This document shows positions 45,885 to 54,626 of a stretch of 64,000 nt of DNA, in pieces. Position 1 is the stretch's first letter; the number at the start of each line of letters is the position of its first letter. The DNA comes from Neokomagataea tanensis. Lineage in GTDB: Bacteria > Pseudomonadota > Alphaproteobacteria > Acetobacterales > Acetobacteraceae. The notes below the pieces were generated by a model, which saw only the letters and a program-made list of their open reading frames with translations, ran no database searches and was not told the DNA's origin. The stretch is taken from positions 1,002,501 to 1,066,500 of the forward strand of contig NZ_CP032485.1 in NCBI RefSeq assembly GCF_006542335.1. Direction: 5' to 3'. A program made the translations under genes and the position numbers.

Positions 45885-46582
45885 TTTTTGCCCTGACTGG
45901 TAATAACAGTTTCAACCAAGGGGGCTAACTCAGATAAATGCGCTATCCGCACGAAGCCAGGTTGTGGCCAAAAAGACGGTAATGGTTGCCCCTCATCTCG
46001 GAGCAAGATGCAACTCATACCGGCACGCCACGCGGCCTCCGCACCTGGATCACTATCCTCAATAACAAGGCAGTTTTCTGGCGCTCGTCCCTCTTGTTCT
46101 GCTGCGTACAGATAGACGGCAGGTGACGGCTTGGGTTGTTTCATGTCAGTTGCTGAATGAATACGGTTTTCCGGGAAAAAACCTGTCATTCTTGTTCGTG
46201 AAAACTTAGCTTCCATTTCTTGAATAGAAGAATTTGATCCAACACGAACCGGCATTCGCAAACGCCGAATTTCTTCTAGCATTTCTACAGAACCACTTAC
46301 AGGTTCTGCCATTTTTTCCATTAAGCGTACAAGATTTTCACGCAAAATGAGCGCCGTATTTTCTGGTAATTTACGGTCCAGTTCGTGCTCCAGATCGCGC
46401 ACAACATCAGGCAAGGCCATCCCTACGAAACGCTTATGGGCCTCTTCATCGGTGAGTTCCAGCCCCAGACTACGGGCATATTGCGCCGTAGCCTGACACG
46501 AAGCCACCTCACTATCGACAAGGACACCATCACAATCAAAAATGATGAGTTCCAAACGTCCAGAAGGGTCTAATGCTGTCAT
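45878..46582 (-). CDS. HAD family hydrolase (phosphatase)
   Basis: HAD phosphatase of 234 residues, phosphoglycolate phosphatase/beta-phosphoglucomutase-like. Motif I is FDCDGVLVDSE (nucleophile Asp), motif II is the Ser in VGSNSS, motif III Lys in KQPKPSP, and motif IV IEDSDPGAEAA. It overlaps both hemE (4 bases) and hemJ (7 bases). Small-molecule substrate unknown. Confidence 0.93.
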   Translation of the reverse strand: MTALDPSGRLELIIFDCDGVLVDSEVASCQATAQYARSLGLELTDEEAHKRFVGMALPDVVRDLEHELDRKLPENTALILRENLVRLMEKMAEPVSGSVEMLEEIRRLRMPVRVGSNSSIQEMEAKFSRTRMTGFFPENRIHSATDMKQPKPSPAVYLYAAEQEGRAPENCLVIEDSDPGAEAAWRAGMSCILLRDEGQPLPSFWPQPGFVRIAHLSELAPLVETVITSQGKKW

Positions 46583-47628
46583 AGAGACCTTACCGCTGCC
46601 ACCAATTCTGCCACATGTTCAGGCGGTGTATGCTGCATTACGCCGTGCCCGAGGTTAAAGACATGGGGCCGATGACGCAAGGAATCCCGAATAGCCTGAG
46701 CTTCCTGAACAAGGGCCTCACCACCTGAAAACAATATGGTTGGGTCTAGGTTACCTTGCAATGTGACATGTGGCGCGTGTTGATCGAGCAAAGCAGCAAT
46801 CTGTACCGGATCTGCGCTCGTATCCAAAGCGAGAGTACCAACGCCAGTTTTAACGGCATATTCGACAGCCATAACCCCAGCCAAGCGCGGGAAACCAACA
46901 ACAGGAATATGCGGATACCGGTCGTTAAGCAGGCTCACAATTTTGCGCGTTGGTTCAATAACTGCACGCCTGAAAGCTGATGGAGGCAATAAACCTGCCC
47001 AAGAATCAAATAACATAACTGCTTGAGCGCCAGCTTCTATCTGACCAAAAAGCATTTCTGCGGTTTGATTAACCAAAAGGTCAATCAAACGGTCAAAAAC
47101 GAGTGGCTCCTCCATCATCATTTTTCGCGTAATTGCAAAATCTCTGGAGCCACTACCTTCGACCATGTAGCACGCTACTGTGAAGGGACTTCCTGCGAAG
47201 CCAATAAGAGTTGTTTGCTCAGGTAGGGATTTTGTCAAACGGGTCAATGTTTCGCGGATTGGTGCCGTGACATCCGCAATGCGTTTTGGATCAAGGCGCT
47301 TTAGGTCTTCCTCGGAACGAATAGGCTGAAGAATAGGCCCTTTTCCCTCAACAAACTCAAGCGACTGCCCCATAGCCCAAGGCAGAATGAGAATGTCCGA
47401 AAAAAGTATGGCTCCATCCATGCCGTAACGGCGGATTGGCTGGAGTGTCAGCTCTTCTGCAATGTCAGGCGTTGTGCACCGCGTCAAAAAGTCAGCTTGT
47501 GCCCTCAAAGCTCTAAATTCTGGCAAATAACGCCCTGCTTGGCGCATCAACCAGAGTGGAGGCGGCCATAATGCTTCGCCCTTAAGTGCACGAAGAAGAG
47601 GTTTTTGAGAGGATGCTGAAGCAGTCAC
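46579..47628 (-). CDS. hemE: Uroporphyrinogen decarboxylase
   Basis: HemE, 349 residues, decarboxylates uroporphyrinogen III to coproporphyrinogen III. The signatures PLWLMRQAGRYLPEFRALR (substrate arginines) and GFAGSPFTVACYMVEG are present, with catalytic Asp in FSDILILP. GTG start 47628. It is the first gene of hemE-HAD-hemJ and directly adjoins the proposed replication origin, as hemE does in Caulobacter. Confidence 0.97.
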   Translation of the reverse strand: MTASASSQKPLLRALKGEALWPPPLWLMRQAGRYLPEFRALRAQADFLTRCTTPDIAEELTLQPIRRYGMDGAILFSDILILPWAMGQSLEFVEGKGPILQPIRSEEDLKRLDPKRIADVTAPIRETLTRLTKSLPEQTTLIGFAGSPFTVACYMVEGSGSRDFAITRKMMMEEPLVFDRLIDLLVNQTAEMLFGQIEAGAQAVMLFDSWAGLLPPSAFRRAVIEPTRKIVSLLNDRYPHIPVVGFPRLAGVMAVEYAVKTGVGTLALDTSADPVQIAALLDQHAPHVTLQGNLDPTILFSGGEALVQEAQAIRDSLRHRPHVFNLGHGVMQHTPPEHVAELVAAVRSL

Positions 47629-48052
47629 ATCTAGAGCCTTTTTATGCAGTTTCAGAGGAGAACAGCGAATTCATAGCGCTCACTAACCATGAATAATAAA
47701 AGAAAGAAATCCTGTTGGGATTATAGAACCCTGTGGTACTTGGGGTACCCGGCTTTCAGAGAATGTACCCCAGCTTTTGCACAGTGTGTACAACTCTGTC
47801 GCCTAAGGATAAAGCGGGCTGTATGATTCTATCCCGATTTACCCACAGAAGGCCTGTGTACAATCCCCACAGGATGGAGGTGTACCCATTCATCCCCAGT
47901 ACTCGGTACCTTCCTGTGGTAAGGCAGTACCGTCCCCATGTACCCCAGTACTCGAACGCAGTGCTGACAGGTGTATAAACATGTCCAAGCCCGATTCCCA
48001 ATACAGGTCCCACTTCGCTGATCGGGACTGCGCTAGAGCAGGAGGCCGATTT
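47629..48052. other. Candidate chromosomal replication origin (oriC)
   Basis: A 424-base non-coding region upstream of hemE. DnaA-box-like 9-mers (consensus TTATNCACA): TTGTACACA on the minus strand at 47785-47793 and 47855-47863, TTACCCACA at 47839-47847, TTATACACC on the minus strand at 47970-47978, each one mismatch. TGTACCCCAG is repeated at 47764-47773 and 47939-47948; CCCCAGTACTCG occurs twice. GATTC (GANTC) sites lie near 47825 and 47993. AT-rich bases 47680-47725 could be the unwinding element. Position next to hemE and a base-skew switch support the call. Confidence 0.65.
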
Positions 48053-49570
48053 TTAATGATCATAGCCATAATGGTGACCATGTGGGCCTGCATGGTGCGG
48101 TACGCCATGCCCAGCGGTCGTAATTTTCGCTAGTAACGGATAGGCAAAGCGGTAACGCTCTTGAGCATGGGTGTAAGCTTCCACCAACTCCGGGATGGGC
48201 GAGATTGTTTCAGAACGCTCGGGTGGTGTACAAACGTTCTCCACATCCTCTGAGCTGAGCGCCAACCGGGCAAGGCGTGCAGCGCCAAAGGCTCCGCCTT
48301 GCTCACCATGCGCTAGACGGTGCAGGGGAAGGTTGAGAACAGACGCTAGTATAGACACCCACAGGCGGCTGCGTGAGCCCCCTCCAATAACATCTGCCGA
48401 GCGAATGACTGAGCCAGCCTCTTTGAGGCCGTCTAGGGCATCTCTGAAGGAGTGAGCAACGCCCTCTAGGACGGCTTGTGTAAGTTCCTGACGGGACAGG
48501 CTGCGGTCCAGCCCGAAAAATGCCCCGCGAACACGACCATCATTGTAAGGTGTACGCTCGCCATTGAGGTAAGGTAAAAATAACGCACGGGAAGGACGCA
48601 CAACCTGCTCAGGCAATTCGTCAAGCAAAGTTGAAACATCACAATGGTTAATTTCAGCCCACCACGAAAGTGACGATGCTGCTGAAAGGGTTACGCCCAT
48701 TTGGTGCCAGCTCTGCGGTAGTGCATGGCACATTGCGTGAATGGCGCTGTCTGTATTGGGCCGGAAGCAGTCAGTTGTACACCACAACACTCCTGACGTG
48801 CCGAGCGACAAAAAAGCATTACCCGTGTGAACAGCGCCAAGCCCAATTGCTGAGGCTGCATTGTCGCCCGCACTACCGGCAATAATAGGCTGGTGTTTTA
48901 TACCCCAGCGTTTCGCTAATGCTGGTAAGAGCTGCCCAGCGATGTCTGTGCCTTCACACAAGCGTGGCATTGCATCGCGCGTGAGGCCTGTTGCTTTGAG
49001 TGCTTCATCTGACCATTCGCGTTGGCCAACATCAAGCCACAGCGTCCCGGATGCATCAGACATGTCTTCAATTTTTTCGCCGCATAACTTCAGGCGTAGC
49101 CATGCTTTGGGCAAAAGAACGGAATGAATTTTTTTGAAGATATCAGGCTCATGTTTGCGGACCCACAGCACTTTAGGCGCCGTAAAGCCCGGCATAGCAA
49201 TATTTCCGCAGACAGCACGACTTTGCGGAAAGAGCTCTTCAAATTCTTTGCACTCCTCGTCGGAGCGCACATCGTTCCACAAGATGCAAGGACGCAAGAC
49301 CTCATCAGCAGCACCCAGCAAAACAGCTCCGTGCTGTTGACCTGAAAGACCAATTGCTTTGACGTCTGCCATAGCTTCCGGGGAAGCTGCCTGAAGGCCA
49401 TCGAGAGCTTCAAGCAGGGCAGCCCACCATTGCTCCGGGTCTTGTTCGCTCCAGCCGGTTTGTGGTGACTGTACGGTCAAGGGCACCGTTTGATCGGCAA
49501 GAATATTCTGGTTCTCGTCAACCAAAATGGCTTTCAGGCCTGAGGTGCCTGCATCAATACCAATATACAT
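48053..49570 (-). CDS. xylB: Xylulokinase
   Basis: XylB, FGGY kinase of 505 residues, phosphorylates D-xylulose to xylulose-5-phosphate for the pentose phosphate pathway, central in acetic acid bacteria that oxidise pentitols. YIGIDAGTSGLKAILVD is the N-terminal phosphate motif, with SGQQHGAVLL and the C-terminal VIGGGSRSRLW. ATG 49570 begins the conserved region; a GTG at 49597 is an alternative. The C-terminus has an odd His/Gly-rich tail (HGVPHHAGPHGHHYGYDH). Confidence 0.94.
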   Translation of the reverse strand: MYIGIDAGTSGLKAILVDENQNILADQTVPLTVQSPQTGWSEQDPEQWWAALLEALDGLQAASPEAMADVKAIGLSGQQHGAVLLGAADEVLRPCILWNDVRSDEECKEFEELFPQSRAVCGNIAMPGFTAPKVLWVRKHEPDIFKKIHSVLLPKAWLRLKLCGEKIEDMSDASGTLWLDVGQREWSDEALKATGLTRDAMPRLCEGTDIAGQLLPALAKRWGIKHQPIIAGSAGDNAASAIGLGAVHTGNAFLSLGTSGVLWCTTDCFRPNTDSAIHAMCHALPQSWHQMGVTLSAASSLSWWAEINHCDVSTLLDELPEQVVRPSRALFLPYLNGERTPYNDGRVRGAFFGLDRSLSRQELTQAVLEGVAHSFRDALDGLKEAGSVIRSADVIGGGSRSRLWVSILASVLNLPLHRLAHGEQGGAFGAARLARLALSSEDVENVCTPPERSETISPIPELVEAYTHAQERYRFAYPLLAKITTAGHGVPHHAGPHGHHYGYDH

Positions 49571-49676
49571 GTGGGTGGATCCCGTTTCGGCGTTCACTGC
49601 TGCAAACGTGTTACGCTCCGTGCCCTTGAAAAGGGGATCACGATTTTTGTGATGCTGCGCACATTTACGCGATCTT

Positions 49677-50540
49677 TTAGCGGCTTTGACGTCTCAGAAA
49701 AGGGCGTGCTGTATCCCAGACTTTTAGGCCACGAAGTGCAAGATCCGCTATCCCGGGCAGTAAGCGTGGCTGCATGAGTGAAGGGTTGAAAGCTTCCATA
49801 CGCCGGGCATTTTCTCGGTAACAATCTTCCACGAAGCCGCGAAACGAGAAGCCTTCCAAGAAAAGATTGGTTTGAGTGACGGCAAAATCTTTTCCGTCAT
49901 TAGCGTCCTGGCCGCGTTTTGCCATTCCAAACAAACGCTTGGCAGCACGACTGTAGAAACGAAGGGTTTTAAGCTGTCTGCGCGTGCTACCCAGACCTTT
50001 TTGACGTTCGCGCCAAGCCATATAGTTAATAAAAAAAACGATGTGGCGCGTTTCTTCAAACATCAAGACATCGAAAATTTCGAACATTGCTTCGGGCAAA
50101 AAACGGGACTGACGCGCTGTTTTAAAAGCACCAAAGCCTAAAAAAGCGTCCAGACATTCACCAAACCCAAAATCGATAAAGGCTGTTTCAAGATCCTCGG
50201 GGAATTTTTCAAGAGGCTGAGGATGTGCGTCCAGGCCGTAGCGGTCAATCATCACTTGGATAAGTTTGGCGTGCCGTGCTTCTTCGAGGCCTTGAAGCGC
50301 GACGGCTTCCCTCACTATTGGATCGGCAATCTGTGGGGTGAAAGCGTCCACGATTGCTCCAGCCCGGCGTTCCGTGTGGTAAACTTCTTGCCAGAAAGGA
50401 ACGGCCCTCAACTTCGCGAGGTCAGTTTCCGAGAGTTCAGGCCAAGGAAGGCTGTCCGGATCGAATACCTGATGCGTATCAATGAACTGCTGGCAGAAAA
50501 AGCGCTTATGCTGCTCTGAGCCTGCTTCGATCACGGACAT
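49677..50540 (-). CDS. Ferritin-like diiron domain protein (copy 1)
   Basis: Protein of 287 residues with a four-helix ferritin-like core. Diiron-type ligands appear as EEARHAKL (about residue 97) and FEETRHIVFF (about 157), plus earlier Glu residues near YHTERRAG. Paralogous to the next gene, which is 20 bases upstream, so they form an operon. AGGAGG precedes the ATG. I recognise the fold class but not a specific enzyme; an oxygenase or desaturase-like role is possible. Confidence 0.82.
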   Translation of the reverse strand: MSVIEAGSEQHKRFFCQQFIDTHQVFDPDSLPWPELSETDLAKLRAVPFWQEVYHTERRAGAIVDAFTPQIADPIVREAVALQGLEEARHAKLIQVMIDRYGLDAHPQPLEKFPEDLETAFIDFGFGECLDAFLGFGAFKTARQSRFLPEAMFEIFDVLMFEETRHIVFFINYMAWRERQKGLGSTRRQLKTLRFYSRAAKRLFGMAKRGQDANDGKDFAVTQTNLFLEGFSFRGFVEDCYRENARRMEAFNPSLMQPRLLPGIADLALRGLKVWDTARPFLRRQSR

Positions 50541-50560
50541 AATGCCCTCCTTTATGCAGG

Positions 50561-51583
50561 TTAGGCTGCGGCCTTATGTTTTCTGAACCGTGACTGCATT
50601 TTGTCCCAGAACTTGGCGCCCTTTATGATCGTCCGTGCGATTGCGGGGGTCGTTGTTGGGCGTCTCAGTCTTGGATCATAGCCTGAGAAACGACGTGCAT
50701 CTTCATCAAGGCAGAGTTGCATGAGTTCGGGCACTTTAATGTCAATATCCGTGACATCCTTCGCGCCGCTAACTGTGAAGTTGTTGTCTTGTGTTTGCTC
50801 ATTGCCGTTGTCGTCCATGGAGCGTGCCAAGCCCATGCGTTCATAGGCAAGGAAAGCCCATACAGCGATAACGCGCAGTTCAAACCAAGGGCGTTTCCAA
50901 AACGGCATTACGGCGCGATGCCATGCGAGCCAGTTGGCAAAGAGAAGAATATGGCGGCACTCTTCCTGCATGACCGGCTCAAACGTTTCGATGAGTTCGA
51001 GTGGGAAAAGTCCTGAGCGTTCAGCAAGAGCGAACAACCCAAAGGCAAAGAAACTATCAACGCATTCAGAAAAGCCCGTTACCAAATAGGCCCATTCCGT
51101 ATCTTTTGGCTCTTTGTATTCTGGTTCCGGAGCCATTTGAATGTTGTAGGCCGCGACAAGCTTAGACAGCACTTCTTTGTGGCGGTTCTCTTCCCACGCA
51201 TTGCGCGAGAGAGCGTCCTTCATGTCCGGGTCATCAATCATGGCAGCATATGCGGCCATGCGAAGACGTGCTTTGCCTTCTGTTTGCACGGCAATATCCC
51301 AAATAGGGAGTGACGTGATGCGGTGCAGCGTAACGGGGTCTAGCTCAGGCCAAGGAATGACTGAAGGCTTGTAGGGGTTGAACGTTTCCCGGAACATTTG
51401 CGCCGTTGCACGTTTGTGCTCTTCCGTGCCGGGTTTTAATGGTCCGGGTATGTCACTGCTCCAGTGCCGGGCCTCATAATCAACCCGTTCGAGCGTTTTC
51501 TGCGAGGGGGCATCTGGCAGATGAGAATAGATCTCTTCGATCGATTTGGCGCTTTTGAAGGAAGAATGAGGCGCGCTGGTCAT
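50561..51583 (-). CDS. Ferritin-like diiron domain protein (copy 2)
   Basis: Protein of 340 residues, longer paralog of copy 1. Shared blocks: KRATAQMFRETFNPY...IPWPELD, WEENRHKEVLSKLV (ligand ExxH), FSECVDSFFAFG and QEECRHILLFANWLAWH (ligand ExxH). The extra N-terminal ~60 residues and a C-terminal segment before the Arg/Lys-rich end differ. Tandem duplication with divergence; the two may act as a heteromer. Function unknown. Confidence 0.82.
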   Translation of the reverse strand: MTSAPHSSFKSAKSIEEIYSHLPDAPSQKTLERVDYEARHWSSDIPGPLKPGTEEHKRATAQMFRETFNPYKPSVIPWPELDPVTLHRITSLPIWDIAVQTEGKARLRMAAYAAMIDDPDMKDALSRNAWEENRHKEVLSKLVAAYNIQMAPEPEYKEPKDTEWAYLVTGFSECVDSFFAFGLFALAERSGLFPLELIETFEPVMQEECRHILLFANWLAWHRAVMPFWKRPWFELRVIAVWAFLAYERMGLARSMDDNGNEQTQDNNFTVSGAKDVTDIDIKVPELMQLCLDEDARRFSGYDPRLRRPTTTPAIARTIIKGAKFWDKMQSRFRKHKAAA

Positions 51584-51635
51584 GACAATGTTCGCGGCGT
51601 ATTATTCATACGCCGTGCTCCTGAATGGTTGAGCG

Positions 51636-52250
51636 TTATACGAGGTCTGTTGCAGACGAAATCACACGGTTTACAAGCCCGTATTCAATCGCTTCTTCTG
51701 CGGACATCCAGTAGTTACGATCCGTGTCCTTGGCAATTTTTTCGTATGTTTGACCAGTTTCACGTGCGAAGAGGCGGTTCAGTCGCTCGCGCATTTTGAT
51801 GATTTCGCGGGCTTCAATGTCGATGTCAGTCGCTGGACCGCGGACCCCGCCCATTGGTTGGTGCAGCAAAAAGCGTGTGTTTGGTAAGCAAACGCGACGC
51901 TCAGGGCGGCCTGCTGCGTAAATGAGCGCGCCGGCGGATGCCACCCAACCGGTTCCGATCATGTTGATAGGAGCCACAGAATCCACAAAGCGGATCATGT
52001 CGTGGATAGTGTCGCCACTTTCGACGTGGCCACCGGGTGAATTGACGTAGACGTCGATGGGTTTGTCAGACTCACCAGCAAGAGCAAGCAGGCGCCCTGT
52101 GACTTCACGGGCAAGCTTATCGTTAATTCCGCCAAAGATCAGAACTTTGCGCTGATCAAAAAGCCGATTTTCCAGTTCAGGCCCTACAGAGGTCTTGGCC
52201 TCTTCTTTGGCCGGGGTGTCTGTTTCTTCGTCAAAGCGTCGGAAGGTCAT
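51636..52250 (-). CDS. clpP: ATP-dependent Clp protease proteolytic subunit
   Basis: ClpP peptidase of 204 residues. The triad is Ser105 (GTGWVASAGALIYAAG), His130 (TRFLLHQPMGG) and Asp175 (KDTDRNYWM). It stands alone, not next to tig/clpX/lon, so it is probably a second ClpP paralog rather than the main operon copy. Divergent from the lipoprotein gene. Confidence 0.93.
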   Translation of the reverse strand: MTFRRFDEETDTPAKEEAKTSVGPELENRLFDQRKVLIFGGINDKLAREVTGRLLALAGESDKPIDVYVNSPGGHVESGDTIHDMIRFVDSVAPINMIGTGWVASAGALIYAAGRPERRVCLPNTRFLLHQPMGGVRGPATDIDIEAREIIKMRERLNRLFARETGQTYEKIAKDTDRNYWMSAEEAIEYGLVNRVISSATDLV

Positions 52251-52427
52251 GCGTATGATGTCCTTGATGTTTACAGTGATCCTGCGTCTTCTTTCCCTAT
52301 CCTGCGCTTCGTTTGCCTCGGTGCCAAGCCCGATGCTGCACGAAGTCTCGCCATAAAGGGCGAGAGAGGGTAGGTTTCTTTAAATTTCATCTTTTGGTTG
52401 GCCCAAAACAAGAGCGGGGTTGCGGCA

Positions 52428-53318
52428 GTGCTTAGACGAAAACACGGAATGCTAATCGGTGGTTTCCTTTTGGGGCTGGCGGGATGTGCACATCAGGACG
52501 GCGTGGAAACCACTAATCAGTGGTGGCACAACTTTGAAGGTGGAGAGATTGCCAAGCTTCGTCCGCCACCGCCCGGGCAAAGCGACCCGTATCCGTTGGT
52601 CAGTAAAACGCCCACGCAAGAGCCTGACCTTCCCTCGCCTGCTGCGCGAGAGCTACAAACCCAACAACTGGAAATGGACCGGAACCTTGCTCAGCGTGTT
52701 AGTGCTGCGCAGGGGCCATTGCCCGTTGTGCCTAAAACTGCTCCCCCAGCGCCAGTATTCACGCCAAATAATGCGACAATGGGGGCTGCAGACGACAAAA
52801 ATACCGTGCCAAACTCCGCACCAGCTCCGGTGGCATCCTCCAAGGCAGCACCAGAACTCGCTATGCCTCAGCTGGTAACGAAAAAAACCGTCACGTCTGG
52901 TTCTCTGCCGGACATGCCGAGTGCCCCCCCTGCTCCGATTTCTTTTGCTGGGTTTGCAGTCCCCGCGACGGCAAGTAGCGCGAGCAGTTTGGTGCCGGAT
53001 ATTGATGCTTCCACACCTGAAGGAACCCTGATCCGCTTTCAGGTTGCTACAGATCAAACGGTAGGAGATGCAGTCGCATCTTATCGGCGCATTGCCGGGC
53101 AGCGTGGAGGAAAGCGGGTAAAGATACTCGGGTTCGGCGCCGCTATGAGTGCGGATGCAGGGCTGGCCCCCGCTGATCAGGTGCGAGAAGTCTCTTTAGG
53201 GCTGCTGCGGGCGCAAACCGTGGCACGGGGTTTGGTCGCGCAGGGAGTGCCGCAATCCATGATTGATTTGCAAGGCGCAGCAATAGGTGATGGAGTGCGA
53301 GTCCGTATTACGAAGTGA
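52428..53318 (+). CDS. Lipoprotein with OmpA-like C-terminus
   Basis: Protein of 296 residues: lipoprotein signal peptide with lipobox LLGLAGC, a long Pro/Ala/Thr-rich linker (about residues 45-180), and a C-terminal region (TLIRFQVATDQTVGDAVASYRRIAGQRGGKRVKILGFGAA..., in parts) resembling OmpA-type peptidoglycan-associated domains. GTG 52428 gives a normal positively charged n-region (LRRKHG); TTG 52398 or ATG 52449 are alternatives. Probably outer-membrane anchored. Confidence 0.78.
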   Translation: MLRRKHGMLIGGFLLGLAGCAHQDGVETTNQWWHNFEGGEIAKLRPPPPGQSDPYPLVSKTPTQEPDLPSPAARELQTQQLEMDRNLAQRVSAAQGPLPVVPKTAPPAPVFTPNNATMGAADDKNTVPNSAPAPVASSKAAPELAMPQLVTKKTVTSGSLPDMPSAPPAPISFAGFAVPATASSASSLVPDIDASTPEGTLIRFQVATDQTVGDAVASYRRIAGQRGGKRVKILGFGAAMSADAGLAPADQVREVSLGLLRAQTVARGLVAQGVPQSMIDLQGAAIGDGVRVRITK

Positions 53319-53387
53319 GGGAGTTTCGCTTCGTAAAAAACCTGTCTATCGTCACGGGTTCAACCCATTTCTAACTTTGAGCTGATC

Positions 53388-54626
53388 ATGACTGAAGAGT
53401 TCCATCGCATCCGCCGTCTGCCTCCTTATGTGTTCGCTGAAGTGAACAAGGCCAAGGCAGCCGCCCGCGCGGCCGGTGAGGACATTATTGATCTAGGAAT
53501 GGGGAACCCAGATTCTGCACCGCCGGAGCACGTCACCCAAAAATTGGTAGAGACGTTGAACAACCCTCGTGTCCATGGCTACTCCGTCAGCCGTGGTATT
53601 CCGGGGTTACGTCGTGCGCAAGCTGCTTATTACGAGCGGCGCTTTGGTGTGAAACTAGACCCAGAGACGGAAGTTATTGTTACCCTTGGTTCCAAGGAAG
53701 GGCTGGCCAATCTTGCATCCGCAATTACCAGCCCCGGCGATACCATTTTGGTGCCTAACCCGTCTTACCCCATCCATCAGTTTGGGTTCATTATTGCTGG
53801 TGCGTCTGTAAGGTCCATACCAGCAACGCCAGATGAGGATATGTTGCGTGCACTATACCGTGCCGTTAAACATTCCGTTCCTAAGCCCACGGCTTTGATT
53901 GTTAATTTCCCGTCTAATCCGACGGCATTTTTGGCGGATATCGATTTTTATAAAGAGCTCGTGGCGTTTGCCCGGCGTGAAAATATCTGGATCTTGTCAG
54001 ATCTGGCTTACAGTGAAATTTATTTTGGCGATGTGCCTCCGCCTTCTATTCTTTCTGTGCCCGGTGCCAAAGACGTAGCCATTGAATTTACGTCTATGTC
54101 CAAAACGTATTCCATGGCTGGTTGGCGTATGGGGTTTGCCGTCGGCAATCCACGTTTGGTTCAAGCCCTGACGCGCATCAAGTCATATCTTGATTATGGT
54201 GCGTTCACGCCTATTCAGGTGGCATCTGTTGCAGCTTTGAATGGCCCTCAGGACTATGTTGCAGATATGCGGAATTTATACCGCGATCGCCGGGATGTGC
54301 TGTTGCGGGGTTTACACGCAGCGGGCTGGGATGTTCCCACGCCTGAAGGCTCAATGTTTGCGTGGGCACCTATTCCGGAAAAGTTTGCGGAAATGGGCAG
54401 CGTTGAATTTTCTAAACTGCTTTTGAAAGAGGCAGGTGTTGCTGTTGCACCGGGCTTAGGTTTTGGTGAGTATGGCGATGGATTTGTAAGAATTGGATTG
54501 GTGGAGAACACGCAGCGTCTACGTCAGGCTACGCGCTCCATTAGAGGATTTATGAACCGTCACGGAGTAGGCCGCCCAGCGGATGCTTCATCAGCGGATA
54601 CAGGAATAAAGGTGGCATCATCGTGA
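53388..54626 (+). CDS. PLP-dependent aminotransferase (AlaC/LL-DAP type)
   Basis: Class I/II aminotransferase of 412 residues. The PLP Lys is in SMSKTYSMAGWR; DLGMGNPDSAPP and IVNFPSNPTA are typical of the AlaC / LL-diaminopimelate aminotransferase-like subgroup. It overlaps hom by 4 bases, and this aminotransferase-hom-glpX order is common in Alphaproteobacteria. The likely role is alanine or aspartate-family amino-acid transamination; exact substrate inferred. Confidence 0.9.
   Translation: MTEEFHRIRRLPPYVFAEVNKAKAAARAAGEDIIDLGMGNPDSAPPEHVTQKLVETLNNPRVHGYSVSRGIPGLRRAQAAYYERRFGVKLDPETEVIVTLGSKEGLANLASAITSPGDTILVPNPSYPIHQFGFIIAGASVRSIPATPDEDMLRALYRAVKHSVPKPTALIVNFPSNPTAFLADIDFYKELVAFARRENIWILSDLAYSEIYFGDVPPPSILSVPGAKDVAIEFTSMSKTYSMAGWRMGFAVGNPRLVQALTRIKSYLDYGAFTPIQVASVAALNGPQDYVADMRNLYRDRRDVLLRGLHAAGWDVPTPEGSMFAWAPIPEKFAEMGSVEFSKLLLKEAGVAVAPGLGFGEYGDGFVRIGLVENTQRLRQATRSIRGFMNRHGVGRPADASSADTGIKVASS

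Noticed and set aside
53308-53336. Hairpin at the end of the lipoprotein gene as a terminator
   Set aside because: TTACGAAG/CTTCGTAA forms a good stem but is followed by A bases, not T, on the plus strand, and no minus-strand gene ends there.
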